From: Myxococcus sp046520405
Lineage (GTDB): Bacteria > Myxococcota > Myxococcia > Myxococcales > Myxococcaceae
Direction: 5' to 3'
Length of the DNA: 64,000 nucleotides
NCBI GenBank assembly: GCA_046520405.1
Contig: JBKGHI010000006.1
Location: 1 to 64,000, forward strand
The number at the start of each line of letters is the position of its first letter. The stretch's first letter is position 1. Below the pieces are notes generated by a model. The model saw nothing but the letters and a program-made list of their open reading frames with translations, was not told where the DNA came from and did not search any database. The translations under genes were made by a program, and so were the position numbers. Positions 18,268 to 26,787 of this stretch are shown in pieces.

Positions 18268-18870
18268 AAGTATCGGACGGATAGGAGCCCTGTTGAGGGC
18301 GGCGGGCTGGTGAAGAGGTGCCAAGAAGGGCCGCAGGAGGGTGACACGCGGGCTGTGCGCCGTGCGGGAGCAGAGGCTGTGCCGCCCCTCGGGGCACATG
18401 TCGGCCCAAGCGGAGCAGCCGCTCCACCTCTGCTTGCGTGGGTGGCGGCAACGCCTCGAAGCGCACGCCGTCCTCCCCTGGCACGAAGACGCCGTCCGGC
18501 ACCAGCGAGTGGACGTGCGGCGTCACCTGCAAGGCCGAGCCGAAGAACTGGAGGAAAGAGACGGTCCCCCCCACCGCACCCGATGCGGAAAGGACAGCGT
18601 CCACTGCCGGTAGGGCACGCGCGGCAGCACCTGCTCCACCAGGTGCACCGCCGTTACCTGCGCCCGCTTCGCGTTACATGCGCGGCACACCCCTCGCCCC
18701 TTGCACGAGAAGGCGACGAGCAGTTCGTCCTTGCAACTCTCGCAGCGCACCCGCGCGAAGCCATGTGCCAGCACTCCTCATTCCAGGTACTTGGCGAAGT
18801 CCCGCTCCACGTACCGGGGCAGGCCGCGTTGGAGGGGACTCCGGGTGACGGGTGGAACTGCCGAGGATTC
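18268..18870 (-). mobile_element. IS91-like transposase relic 3 (N-terminal and HUH core pieces)
   Basis: On the reverse strand: CGVLAHGFARVRCESCKDEL, then LVAFSCKGRGVCRACNAKRA (zinc-binding N-terminal domain with CxxC pairs) and VLPRVPYRQWTLSFPHRVRW; after a deletion and frame change, GTVSFLQFFGSALQVTPHVH-SLVPDGVF with the His-x-His (HUH) motif. The rest of the catalytic domain (Tyr) is deleted and the sequence jumps into the terminal segment shared with relic 2 (18415-18268). Together relics 2 and 3 nearly cover one transposase, all in the same orientation. Confidence 0.75.
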
Positions 18871-18928
18871 ACTCACGATCCTTCGAAGAGCGTGTGCCGT
18901 CGCGGGTTTAGGGCACTCCGTGTCCACG

Positions 18929-18953
18929 GGTTCAAATCCTGTCTCCCCGACCA
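18929..18953 (+). repeat. Right attachment-site repeat (attR), displaced tRNA-Pro 3' end
   Basis: Exact 25-nt copy of the 3' end of tRNA-Pro (12717-12741), same orientation, not preceded by tRNA-like sequence. Just downstream an AGGCCCA...TGGGCCT hairpin followed by TTTCTCTTT looks like the original tRNA terminator. This fits insertion of a 6.2-kb element into the tRNA. Confidence 0.8.
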
Positions 18954-19075
18954 TGAGAGGCCCACGAGTCTCGCGGACTCCCAGCGGGATTCCTGGGCCT
19001 TTCTCTTTCCCCCCGCTGTTCTGTCTCGATAGCTGCACGCCGGCTTCCTGTGCCAGCATCGAGGCGACTCGCGTG

Positions 19076-19915
19076 TCAGGACTGCGTGCCTTCGGCGCCC
19101 CCGCGCAGCCGCCGCGTGAAGAACGCGAGGATTTCATCCCGGGCCGCCAGGGTGGGTTCCCCCGCGGCGTCGATGAGATGGGCTGTTACGACGCTGTGAG
19201 GGCCGCCGACGACCTCCGCGAAGAAGGGCGGCGGGGAGGGGTGCGCGGCGGAAGACGGCAGCACTCGCTGGACAAAGCGGTCGCCCAGCGCTTCCGCATA
19301 GGCCTTGAACCGCTGCGCCGTGCAGAAACGGTCGCCCTCGAAACGATAGGCAAGCACCGTCAAGTCCTCACGCTCCAAGCGCTCCCGCACGGTGGCGGCG
19401 TCGTCCGGTGAGATTTCCAGTCCGCCGGGTGAGCCGAGGGGCAGCGAGGGTTGGCACAGCACCGGCGCGAGCATCGCGCGCTCCAGCATCATGGTGAGTG
19501 CGAAGTTCCCGGTGAAGCACATGCCTATCGCACCAACGCCCGGTCCCTCGCACTCCCCATGCGCGAGACTCGCCAAGGCACGCAGCCAGCGCGTCACAGG
19601 GCTGGACGTGTTGGCGGCAAACGCCCGGAACTCGGCGCTCATACAGGCTCGCTGCATGACGGCGCGGCCTTCCTCCGCCCGGGGGAACGCCCCGTCTCGA
19701 CCGAAGAGGGAGGGCATGTAGACCGTGAAGCCTGCGTCGCGCACCCATCGTGAGAAGCGCGCGACGTGCGGGCTGATGCCAGGCATCTCCGCCATGACGA
19801 TGACCGCGGGGCCTCGGCCGCTGACATGGACGACTTTCCGCTGCCCTTCCAAGGTGATGTCACGGTGCTCGAAGTCATCGAGAGAATCGTCTGCCTCGGG
19901 ACCTGTCGTCGTCAT
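19076..19915 (-). CDS. Dienelactone hydrolase family protein
   Basis: 279 aa cytoplasmic alpha/beta hydrolase. PAVIVMAEMPGISPHVARFS and AGFTVYMPSLFGRDG are typical of the family; the nucleophile elbow GAIGMCFTGNFAL carries Cys in place of Ser as in dienelactone hydrolases, and GGPHSVVTAH supplies the late His. DLH family members hydrolyse small lactones or esters in aromatic degradation; the actual substrate is unknown. Start ATG 19915 (MTTTGPEADDSL). It is divergent from the GlxA-type regulator at 20060 with 144 bp between, so that regulator may control it. Confidence 0.88.
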   Translation of the reverse strand: MTTTGPEADDSLDDFEHRDITLEGQRKVVHVSGRGPAVIVMAEMPGISPHVARFSRWVRDAGFTVYMPSLFGRDGAFPRAEEGRAVMQRACMSAEFRAFAANTSSPVTRWLRALASLAHGECEGPGVGAIGMCFTGNFALTMMLERAMLAPVLCQPSLPLGSPGGLEISPDDAATVRERLEREDLTVLAYRFEGDRFCTAQRFKAYAEALGDRFVQRVLPSSAAHPSPPPFFAEVVGGPHSVVTAHLIDAAGEPTLAARDEILAFFTRRLRGGAEGTQS

Positions 19916-20059
19916 GCCGTCTCCTGTCTGGATGCGCGCGGGACTTCGCCCGCCGCGGCTCGCCGGGCGTTTCCGGCGTGTTTCAGCGATGAACGATGGG
20001 GGAGCGCACGGCTGGAGGCCAGATGGCGGGAATGACAACATCCGGTCTATTCTCGCCAG

Positions 20060-21142
20060 GTGATTGCTCACCTGGTGTTCGATGGGGTCGCGGATGGCCC
20101 GCTGGGCGTCGCCCTGGAGGTCGTCGGGGCCGCCGTCCGGCTCGCCCGAGCGGAACGCACCGTTCCCCATGTTCCAGAACGGGCCTTCCGTCAACGCGTG
20201 GTGTCCTTGACTGGCCGGACGGTCCGTACCGGTACCGGCCGCACCTTCGCAGTCGATGGGCCCCTGACACTCCGCGGGCTGCGACAGGGGGACGTGCTGG
20301 TGTTGCCGGGACTCGGGGCGGCGACGGAGGCCCAACTGGATGCGCTCCTGGCTCGGGAGGACATCCAGCGCGGGCTCAAGATGTTGGTGCGTCTGGCCCG
20401 CAAGCGCGTCACGGTGGCCGCATCCTGCTCCGCGACGTTCTTGCTGGCGGCGGCGGGAGTTCTTGATGGACGGCAGGCGACGACGACCTGGTGGCTCGGC
20501 CCGGCATTCGCCCGCCGCTTCCCAGGGGTATCCCTTCGCTCGGACAAGATGGTGGTCGACGCTGGCGACGTGCTCACCGCGGGCTCGGCGCTGGCCCACG
20601 CGGACCTGATGCTTGGCATCGTGGCGCGCACGGCGGGCGCCTCCTTCGCGCACCAGGTGGCGAAGTTCCTGGTGCTCGACGAACGCACGTCGCAGGCGCG
20701 TTACATGGTGGCAGAGCACATTCGCAGCTCGGACCCCACGGTGCTCGCGCTCGAGGCGTTCGTGCTGGCGAACGTCGGGCGGCAGCTCTCGCTTCACCAG
20801 ATGGCACGGGCCACGGCGACGTCGCCCCGCACGCTGGTGCGTCGGGTCCAGGCGACCCTCGGTACGACGCCCTTTCGGATGGCCCAGCGCCTTCGCATCT
20901 CCCGCGCCGTGCACCTGCTCGAAACGACGAATGACTCCGTTGAGGAGATCGCCGCCCGCGTGGGGTATGCCGACCCTGCGGCATTCCGGCGCATCTTCCG
21001 CCGCGAGACGGGAGACGCTCCGCTCGCGATACGTCGCGGAGCACGCGCCCCGCAGGGAGGAGGACCGCGGAGCACCCGCAAAGCAGCGCCCAGGTTCGAT
21101 CAGGAGGTCGCGGCGACCCCCCAGCGGCGTACCCGCTCGTGA
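20060..21142 (+). CDS. GlxA-type AraC-family transcriptional regulator
   Basis: 360 aa. The N-terminal half is a class-I glutamine-amidotransferase/DJ-1-like sensor (VLVLPGLGAATEAQLDALL, and the nucleophile-elbow-like VAASCSATFLLAAAG, TAGSALAHADLMLGIV). The C-terminal AraC DNA-binding domain has two helix-turn-helix motifs (LSLHQMARATATSPRTLVRR and SVEEIAARVGYADPAAFRRI) before a basic tail. GTG start at 20060. Probably an activator of the divergent hydrolase gene; the inducer is unknown. Confidence 0.9.
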   Translation: MIAHLVFDGVADGPLGVALEVVGAAVRLARAERTVPHVPERAFRQRVVSLTGRTVRTGTGRTFAVDGPLTLRGLRQGDVLVLPGLGAATEAQLDALLAREDIQRGLKMLVRLARKRVTVAASCSATFLLAAAGVLDGRQATTTWWLGPAFARRFPGVSLRSDKMVVDAGDVLTAGSALAHADLMLGIVARTAGASFAHQVAKFLVLDERTSQARYMVAEHIRSSDPTVLALEAFVLANVGRQLSLHQMARATATSPRTLVRRVQATLGTTPFRMAQRLRISRAVHLLETTNDSVEEIAARVGYADPAAFRRIFRRETGDAPLAIRRGARAPQGGGPRSTRKAAPRFDQEVAATPQRRTRS

Positions 21143-21697
21143 GGACGAGTCCGGTGCGCGTCAAAGCAGATGTCGCGTGAAAGGGGGCAGTTGAGCGCTG
21201 CCCCTCCTTGCTCTGCCGACGCGCTACCTGACAAAGCGCACCCCGGGGCACTGGTGGATGCCCAGCGCTCGGGCCGGCTCAGTGCAGCCTCCCGTCGGCG
21301 GTTCACTTCCATCCAGCGTCGCATGCCGGTGTCATCGGCTGGACGCCACTGCGCATGGACTCGCGAGGGGACCCTCAGCGGGCATTCTGCTTCCTCGCCA
21401 GGCAACCCGCGTTCTCCCAGAGGGACATGTGCCGCCTCTGGAATCCGCGTGCCAACGGATTCGGGTGGCTCATGCGCCTGTCCGTCCCTCCCCGAAGGGC
21501 TCCCTTCAGGAACATGTATGCGTTTCGCCGCAAAAACAAACAAGGAATCGCTTTCGCGCATTGCCTGGAAACGCACGGCGGGCCTGCGTGCGACATGCGC
21601 CGGAGGGAGGGCGCGCAGGATTGCTCAAGGACTGGCGAGCCCGTTGCAACGCGCCGCCGTCGCCGGAATCAACCGGCCGCTCGATTGAGCATCATCC

Positions 21698-22237
21698 ATG
21701 AACGCTATCAAGACTGCCGTTGCCGCCGTCACCGCCGCCGCTTCCCTCGCTGCCTTCTCTCCGGCCGAGGCCGCCACCGCCACCGCCAACCTGAACGTCA
21801 CCGCCAACGTGGGAGGCGCCTGCAGCATCGGCTCCGGCATCGGCGGCGGCACGCTGAACTTCGGCACGTATGACCCCATCATCGTCAACTCCGCGCTGGG
21901 CGTTGACCTGTTTGGGACGGGCACGCTGAGCGTGCAGTGCACCTTGCTCCGCACCGCGGTCATCACCCTGGGCCAGGGGCTGCACCCGGCCACGGGCTCG
22001 ACCGAGGCGGCGCCGCTGCGCCGGATGCGCAACACGGCGTCGGCGGACTACCTCGCGTACAGCCTGTACCAGGACGTCACCCGGCTCATCGTGTGGGGCA
22101 ACACCGCTGGCACGGGCCTCCCGTTCCTCGGCACGGGCCTGCCCGTCCCCGTGCTGGTGTACGGCACGGTTCCGCGCGGCCAGAACGTTCCCTCTGGCAC
22201 CTACAACGACACTGTCGTCGCCACCATCACGTTCTGA
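21698..22237 (+). CDS. Spore-coat-U (SCPU) domain protein, copy A
   Basis: 179 aa secreted protein: signal peptide to AEA (MNAIKTAVAAVTAAASLAAF), then an SCPU domain starting TATANLNVTANVGGACSIGS, with the Cys pair expected for a disulphide (first in ACSIGS, second in SVQCTLL) and the closing strand GTYNDTVVATITF. The family includes Myxococcus spore coat protein U and subunits of Csu-type chaperone-usher fimbriae, which polymerise by strand exchange. Paralogue at 47726 (about 88% identical by eye). The chaperone that should follow is only a relic here, so export as a free coat protein, or help from a chaperone elsewhere, is more likely than local fimbria assembly. Confidence 0.9.
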   Translation: MNAIKTAVAAVTAAASLAAFSPAEAATATANLNVTANVGGACSIGSGIGGGTLNFGTYDPIIVNSALGVDLFGTGTLSVQCTLLRTAVITLGQGLHPATGSTEAAPLRRMRNTASADYLAYSLYQDVTRLIVWGNTAGTGLPFLGTGLPVPVLVYGTVPRGQNVPSGTYNDTVVATITF

Positions 22238-22344
22238 TTCGGAGGGCGATTAGAACATTCGTACCGTCTTCGGCTCTGGACAGGTGGCCTGATGTTTTCG
22301 GCTCCCTGGGAATGCACACCCTGGGTCCAGAACGAAGAAGGACG

Positions 22345-22560
22345 CATGTTGCTCGCGCCGCCGCAGGACCTGCTCTTCTTCCCGTCCCCGTTGACGCTGG
22401 AGCCCGAGGAGTCTCGCCCCAGCCGGGGCGTCAGCTCCTCGGCTCCATAGGACACCGAACGCGCCTTCCGTATCACCGTGGAGCAATGCCCCCGCTTCAG
22501 CCCGGGGGCTCCAGAGTCGCGCGCAGGCCGTGAAGGGCTGCGACGCGCCACGACGACTCT
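22345..22560 (+). pseudogene. Periplasmic fimbrial chaperone relic A
   Basis: Starting at ATG 22345: LLAPPQDLLFFPSPLTLEPE then ESRPSRGVSSSAP, an in-frame TAG, and DTERAFRITVEQCPRFSPG. The pattern is that of a PapD-like chaperone N-terminus (P-x-x-L-x-F-x-P...E-S-R-x-x-x-V-x-N/S...ERxFRI). The signal peptide and C-terminal domain are missing. It has the same position and decay as relic B at 47360-47623. Confidence 0.5.
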
Positions 22561-22828
22561 TCCAACCGCCTGCGCTTGGTGCCCCTCGGGCCCGGCTCAT
22601 TCGGCGGGCGTGAAGGCGTACCCGCGACGGGCGCCTCGGGGCAGGGCCTGCCGGAGACGTCGTCACCTTCGTCCGTCGTACGGGAACGCATGGCCTCTTC
22701 GCGCATCCTGAGCGCGGGAACAGGCTTGCCGCGCGGGTTCCGCGAAGGATGGGGGCATCTGGCTTTGACGTGGCTCGCCACGCAGCCGTAGCATTCCTTA
22801 CGCGCCGAAGGGGACTCTCATCCCGAAC

Positions 22829-23563
22829 TCAGGGCTGGAGGAGTCGATGAATGCTGATGTCCAGGTGGCTGGGCAGCATTGCCATCAAGCTGTCCAGTTC
22901 TCGGGGCTCCAGTGCGAGACGCGCGGAAAGGGCATCACGGGTGCGTTCCAGCAGGTGCTGGCGTGCCTTGGCGATCCACCGCGCGGCGGTGGACCGGGAC
23001 GTCTGGTACATGGTGCCCACCGAGTCCACCGACAGGTTGTCCAAATGGTGCAGGCGCAGCAGGTTTCGTTCGCGAGGCGTGAGGGCCCCCAAGGCCTCCT
23101 GGAAGGCCAACCGGAAGGGCTCCGCGTAGCGGCCCCGGATGAAGTCGAGCTCCGGATCGCAGCCGACCAGCGCGTCGTTCTCCGGCGTGATGTCTCTCAG
23201 CGGGACGGGGTTCGAACGCTCCTGCTGGATATCGGCGAGCAGCCGGATGGCGATGGCGCGGGCCCACCGTGTCAACGTTCCGCGCCCGGTGAAGGTGGCC
23301 AGCTTCGGAACGGCCGGAGGCGCCGCCATCAACAGCCTCTGCCGCAGTCGTTGGCCTATCTCCGCGACCACGGCGGAGTCCTGTCCCGGGAACCAGGTTT
23401 GGACTTGGGAGAACACCTGCCGGTCCAGGTACGCGAGCGCGTGGGGGTCGCCCTGGACGCAAGCGTAGGCCAGCAGCAGTTCCTCGGCGCGCACGCAGTC
23501 CAGGGCCGTGCCCAGGTCTCCCTTCGAGGGCAGACGGGCCGCGATGTAGCCCATGAAGTCCAC
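22829..23563 (-). CDS. ECF-like sigma-70 family sigma factor
   Basis: 244 aa as annotated. Region 2 resembles RNA polymerase sigma (AEIGQRLRQRLLMAAPPAVP, LATFTGRGTLTRWARAIAIR) and region 4 is a helix-turn-helix (LGALTPRERNLLRLHHLDNL followed by SVDSVGTMYQTSRSTAARWI). It is divergent from a zinc-finger Ser/Thr kinase, a common myxobacterial pairing in which the kinase controls the sigma factor. The conserved N-terminus probably starts further up: ATG 23715 opens MNGELTLSEAFLRGAPPPAA in another frame, and LRGIPELEGILEGLIKRARQ continues in the main frame, suggesting a one-base shift near 23656. The ATG at 23563 is therefore a minimal start. Confidence 0.72.
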   Translation of the reverse strand: MDFMGYIAARLPSKGDLGTALDCVRAEELLLAYACVQGDPHALAYLDRQVFSQVQTWFPGQDSAVVAEIGQRLRQRLLMAAPPAVPKLATFTGRGTLTRWARAIAIRLLADIQQERSNPVPLRDITPENDALVGCDPELDFIRGRYAEPFRLAFQEALGALTPRERNLLRLHHLDNLSVDSVGTMYQTSRSTAARWIAKARQHLLERTRDALSARLALEPRELDSLMAMLPSHLDISIHRLLQP

Positions 23564-23777
23564 GGACTCGAAGGGCAGGGTGGGATGGGTCTGCCGTGCC
23601 CGCTTGATGAGCCCCTCCAGGATGCCTTCCAGCTCTGGGATGCCTCTCAGTCCGTCGCGGCAGGGGGCGGGGCCCCGCGAAGAAAGGCTTCGCTCAAGGT
23701 CAACTCACCGTTCATGTCGTGCCACTCTACCCCGATGCCTTGCGTTGCATGGGCACCTGGGGCGGGAGGTGAACCAC

Positions 23778-26648
23778 ATGCACGGCACGACGCCAGCGGT
23801 GCCGTGTCCCGATGAAGCGCAGCTGCAGGACCTGGTGCAGGGGCTCCTGGAGCGCGATGAGCTGGCGCTCCTGGAGGGCCACCTGGACGCGTGTGTCACC
23901 TGCCGGAAAATGGTGGCCTTGCTGGCAGGGAACGAGCAGGTCGACGCTCCCGAAATGCCCTCGGAGGAGCGTCTGACACCGGGCTCGAAGGTCGGGCGGT
24001 ATGTCATTCAGGAGCACCTGGGGCTGGGGGGCATGGGCGTCGTCTTCGCAGCGCACGACCCGGAGCTGGACCGGAAGGTGGCCCTCAAGCTCCTGCGGGG
24101 AGACCTGCGCAGCGGGGAGGGACGGGACGAGGCGAAGGCCCTCCTGTCGCGTGAGGCGCAAGCGCTCGCGCGGCTGTCCCACCCGAACGTCGTCACGGTC
24201 CACGACGTCGGCGAGCACCGGGGGGGCGTGTTCATCGCCATGGACTTCGTCTCGGGCACCACCCTGCGGCGCTGGTCGCGTGCCGAGCCCCGGGATTGGA
24301 AGGAGGTCCTGTCGTGCTGCCTCCAGGCGGGTTGGGGGCTGGCCGCGGCGCATGCGCGCGGTCTGGTGCACCGGGACTTCAAGCCAGAGAACGTCCTGGT
24401 GGGCACGGATGGCCGCGTGCGCGTCACCGACTTCGGCCTGGCGCGGCTGACGCAGGAGTTGGAGCCGCCGCTCACGGCCACCGAGGTGGGCCGCACGGAG
24501 GCGCGCGCCCGGAGGATGTCCTTGCACGGGGCCCTGGTGGGGACGCTGCCGTACATGTCACCCGAGCAGTTGGATGGGCACACCGCGGACGCGCGCAGTG
24601 ACCAGTTCAGCTTCTGCGTCACGCTCTTCGAGGCGCTCTATGGGCAGCGCCCCTTTCCTGGAGGCACGCCCGAGGAACTCCGCCGCGCCATCCGAAATCA
24701 CGCGGCTCCGTCCCCGGCGGGCAGTCGTGTCCCCGCGCGGATCCGCCGGCTCCTGTTGAAAGGCCTGGCGCCCACTCCAGAGGCGCGCCACCCCTCGATG
24801 GAGGTGCTGCTGTCCAAGCTCTCCCGCAAGTCGCGCTGGGAGCGCTGGCGGTGGGTGAGCGCGGGCATCGGTGTCGCCACGGCGCTGGGCGTCCTCTCCG
24901 GCTTCTGGCTGAGAGAGAGCACGCGTTGCGCGGGATTGGAGCAGCGGCTGGCGGGGACGTGGGATGCGCAGCGCAAGTCGCGGCTCGAAGCCGTGTTCAT
25001 GGGCTCGGGGCTGCGGTGGGCGGCACAGACCTGGCACCTCACGGCGAAGCAACTGGATGACTATGCCGCCGCGCTCCTGGCCATGGAGCGAGACGCCTGC
25101 GAGGCGACGTACCTGAGAGGGGGGCAGTCCGAACAGATGCTGGACCTCCGCAGCGCGTGTCTGTCCCGGCGCTGGAGCGCGCTGAACGCCGCGGTGGACC
25201 TGATGCTGCGCGCGGACCCGGCCGTGCTGTCGTGGGCCACCGAATCCGCGAACGCCCTCCCTGACATCCAGCCCTGCGCGGACGGCGCGTCGCTGGCGAG
25301 CGTGGTTCCACTGCCCAGGTCGCCGGTGCAGCGTCAACGGCTGTCCGTCCTGCAGGTCCGTCTCGCCGAGGCAACCGCGCTTCATGAGGCGGGACAGCAG
25401 GAGAAGGCGAGGACGCTGGCTCGCGAAGTCTTGGAGGGCGTGCGGGAGCTGGGCTATCGGCCCGACGAGGCAGCCACGCAGCTCCTGCTCGGGTTCATCG
25501 AGGAGGCGCGGGGCCATTACGACGCGTCCTCGGCGGCGTTCCGCGCGTCACAGTGCGCGGCGCTGGCCGGCCGGGATGACAACCTGTTGCTTCGCGCGAC
25601 GACGGGGCTCATCGGCGTGGAACTGGATGGCAAGCTCCGCTACGAGGAGGCCGTGTACGCCGCCTCGATGGCGGATGCCGCGCTGGAGCGGATGGAGGCG
25701 ATGCTCACCACCGACGCGGCGGGTGAGCTCTATCTGGCCCGTGGCGACCTGCGCGCGCGCAAGAATGCTCACGATGCGGCCCTCTTGGAATACCGCGTGG
25801 CCCTGGTCGCCCGGAAGTCCGCGCTCGGGGAGACCCATCCGAAACTCGCCGAGCCCCTCATGCGCATCGGCAGCGTGCTCAACCGCAAGGGACTCCACGA
25901 GCAGGCCCTGAAGAACCACGAGGAGGCCTTGCGGCTGCTGTCGCTGTCTCATGGACCCGAGCATCCGCGGCTCATCGAAGCCCTCGACAACCTGGGGACC
26001 ACCCTCCGGCTGATGGGGCGCGTGGAGGCCGCGGTGGCCCGCTACACCCAGGCGCTGGCGCTGAGCGAGCAGTTCGGACGCGGTGACCATCCGACGACGC
26101 TCATGGTTCGGGTGAACCTGGGGGATGCGCTGCAACGCCAGGGGAGGCCGCACGATGCGCTGACCCACTATGCGCGGGCGTTGCCGGGGCTCAAGCAGGT
26201 CCATGGAAACGCCCACTCGCGCGTGGACGAGGTGTTGACGCGCATGGGTGACGCGCACGCGAACCTCGGGCAGTGGGCGCCGGCCGAGCAGTCCTACGCG
26301 GAGGCGCTGGAGCTGCGCCGGAAGGCGCTGGGACGGGAGCACCCGGAGGTGGTCGCCTCACTGGCGGCGATGGGGGAGGTGACCCGGCGGATGCGGGGCG
26401 CGCCCGCGGCGCTGGAGTTCCTGGAAGAGGCGGTCGCCCTGTCGAGGCAGGGGGAGGTGACGCCCTTGGCGCGGGGTAACGCCCAGTTCGCGCTGGCTCA
26501 GGCGTTATGGGACGGCACGGCCGACCGTCCGAGAGCGCTGGCGCTCGCACACGAGGCACAAGAGTCGTTCAACCGGGAGCGTCAGGGCACCGAGCGGGAG
26601 CGACGCGAACTGGAGGTCTGGCTCGCGCACCGGCAGCCGCGTCCCTGA
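23778..26648 (+). CDS. Zinc-finger Ser/Thr protein kinase with TPR sensor region
   Basis: 956 aa. An anti-sigma-like zinc finger at the N-terminus (His35, Cys39, Cys42 in HLDACVTCRKM). Kinase domain about residues 74-345: GLGGMGVVF loop, VALK (Lys104), HRDFKPEN (Asp200), DFG (218-220) and MSPEQ; all catalytic residues are present. Then a single membrane segment (WVSAGIGVATALGVLSGFWL) and about 550 residues ending in at least six TPR repeats of the kinesin-light-chain type (GRVEAAVARYTQALALSEQF, GQWAPAEQSYAEALELRRKA). ATG at 23778 has GGGAGGTG 6 nt upstream. Probably phosphorylates or sequesters the divergent sigma factor in response to a signal sensed by the TPRs. Confidence 0.9.
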   Translation: MHGTTPAVPCPDEAQLQDLVQGLLERDELALLEGHLDACVTCRKMVALLAGNEQVDAPEMPSEERLTPGSKVGRYVIQEHLGLGGMGVVFAAHDPELDRKVALKLLRGDLRSGEGRDEAKALLSREAQALARLSHPNVVTVHDVGEHRGGVFIAMDFVSGTTLRRWSRAEPRDWKEVLSCCLQAGWGLAAAHARGLVHRDFKPENVLVGTDGRVRVTDFGLARLTQELEPPLTATEVGRTEARARRMSLHGALVGTLPYMSPEQLDGHTADARSDQFSFCVTLFEALYGQRPFPGGTPEELRRAIRNHAAPSPAGSRVPARIRRLLLKGLAPTPEARHPSMEVLLSKLSRKSRWERWRWVSAGIGVATALGVLSGFWLRESTRCAGLEQRLAGTWDAQRKSRLEAVFMGSGLRWAAQTWHLTAKQLDDYAAALLAMERDACEATYLRGGQSEQMLDLRSACLSRRWSALNAAVDLMLRADPAVLSWATESANALPDIQPCADGASLASVVPLPRSPVQRQRLSVLQVRLAEATALHEAGQQEKARTLAREVLEGVRELGYRPDEAATQLLLGFIEEARGHYDASSAAFRASQCAALAGRDDNLLLRATTGLIGVELDGKLRYEEAVYAASMADAALERMEAMLTTDAAGELYLARGDLRARKNAHDAALLEYRVALVARKSALGETHPKLAEPLMRIGSVLNRKGLHEQALKNHEEALRLLSLSHGPEHPRLIEALDNLGTTLRLMGRVEAAVARYTQALALSEQFGRGDHPTTLMVRVNLGDALQRQGRPHDALTHYARALPGLKQVHGNAHSRVDEVLTRMGDAHANLGQWAPAEQSYAEALELRRKALGREHPEVVASLAAMGEVTRRMRGAPAALEFLEEAVALSRQGEVTPLARGNAQFALAQALWDGTADRPRALALAHEAQESFNRERQGTERERRELEVWLAHRQPRP

Positions 26649-26787
26649 CCGGCGGTCATGTGGAAATGGGACGAAATGCGCCCGCCCCTGTCCTGGTGGG
26701 TAGAGGGCCGTCATGGGTCTCCGCGTCGCATCTCCGCTCCTTTCCTGGGGGACTGCGCGCTTCGGACCTCCTGCTGGAAGGTGTTTC

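Larger units (their letters stand above)
21290..22560 (+). repeat. Duplicated SCPU/chaperone segment, copy A
   Basis: About 1.25 kb that is homologous, in inverted orientation, to about 47300-48650. Homology includes 350-400 bp upstream of the SCPU gene (for example TGGAATCCGCGTGCCAACGG is identical, and the last 60 bp before the ATG are nearly so), the gene itself and the chaperone relic after it. The non-coding flank 21290-21697 holds no gene I can support; it presumably carries the promoter. Confidence 0.75.

Noticed and set aside
12742..18928. Integrase or excisionase gene inside the tRNA-Pro island
   Set aside because: Both strands checked; only IS91-like relics are present and no tyrosine or serine recombinase motif is visible.
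18778..19137. 119-codon minus-strand frame with MVGETGFEPVDTE
   Set aside because: GETGFEP is the well-known false translation across a tRNA 3' end; here it reads the attR copy of tRNA-Pro.
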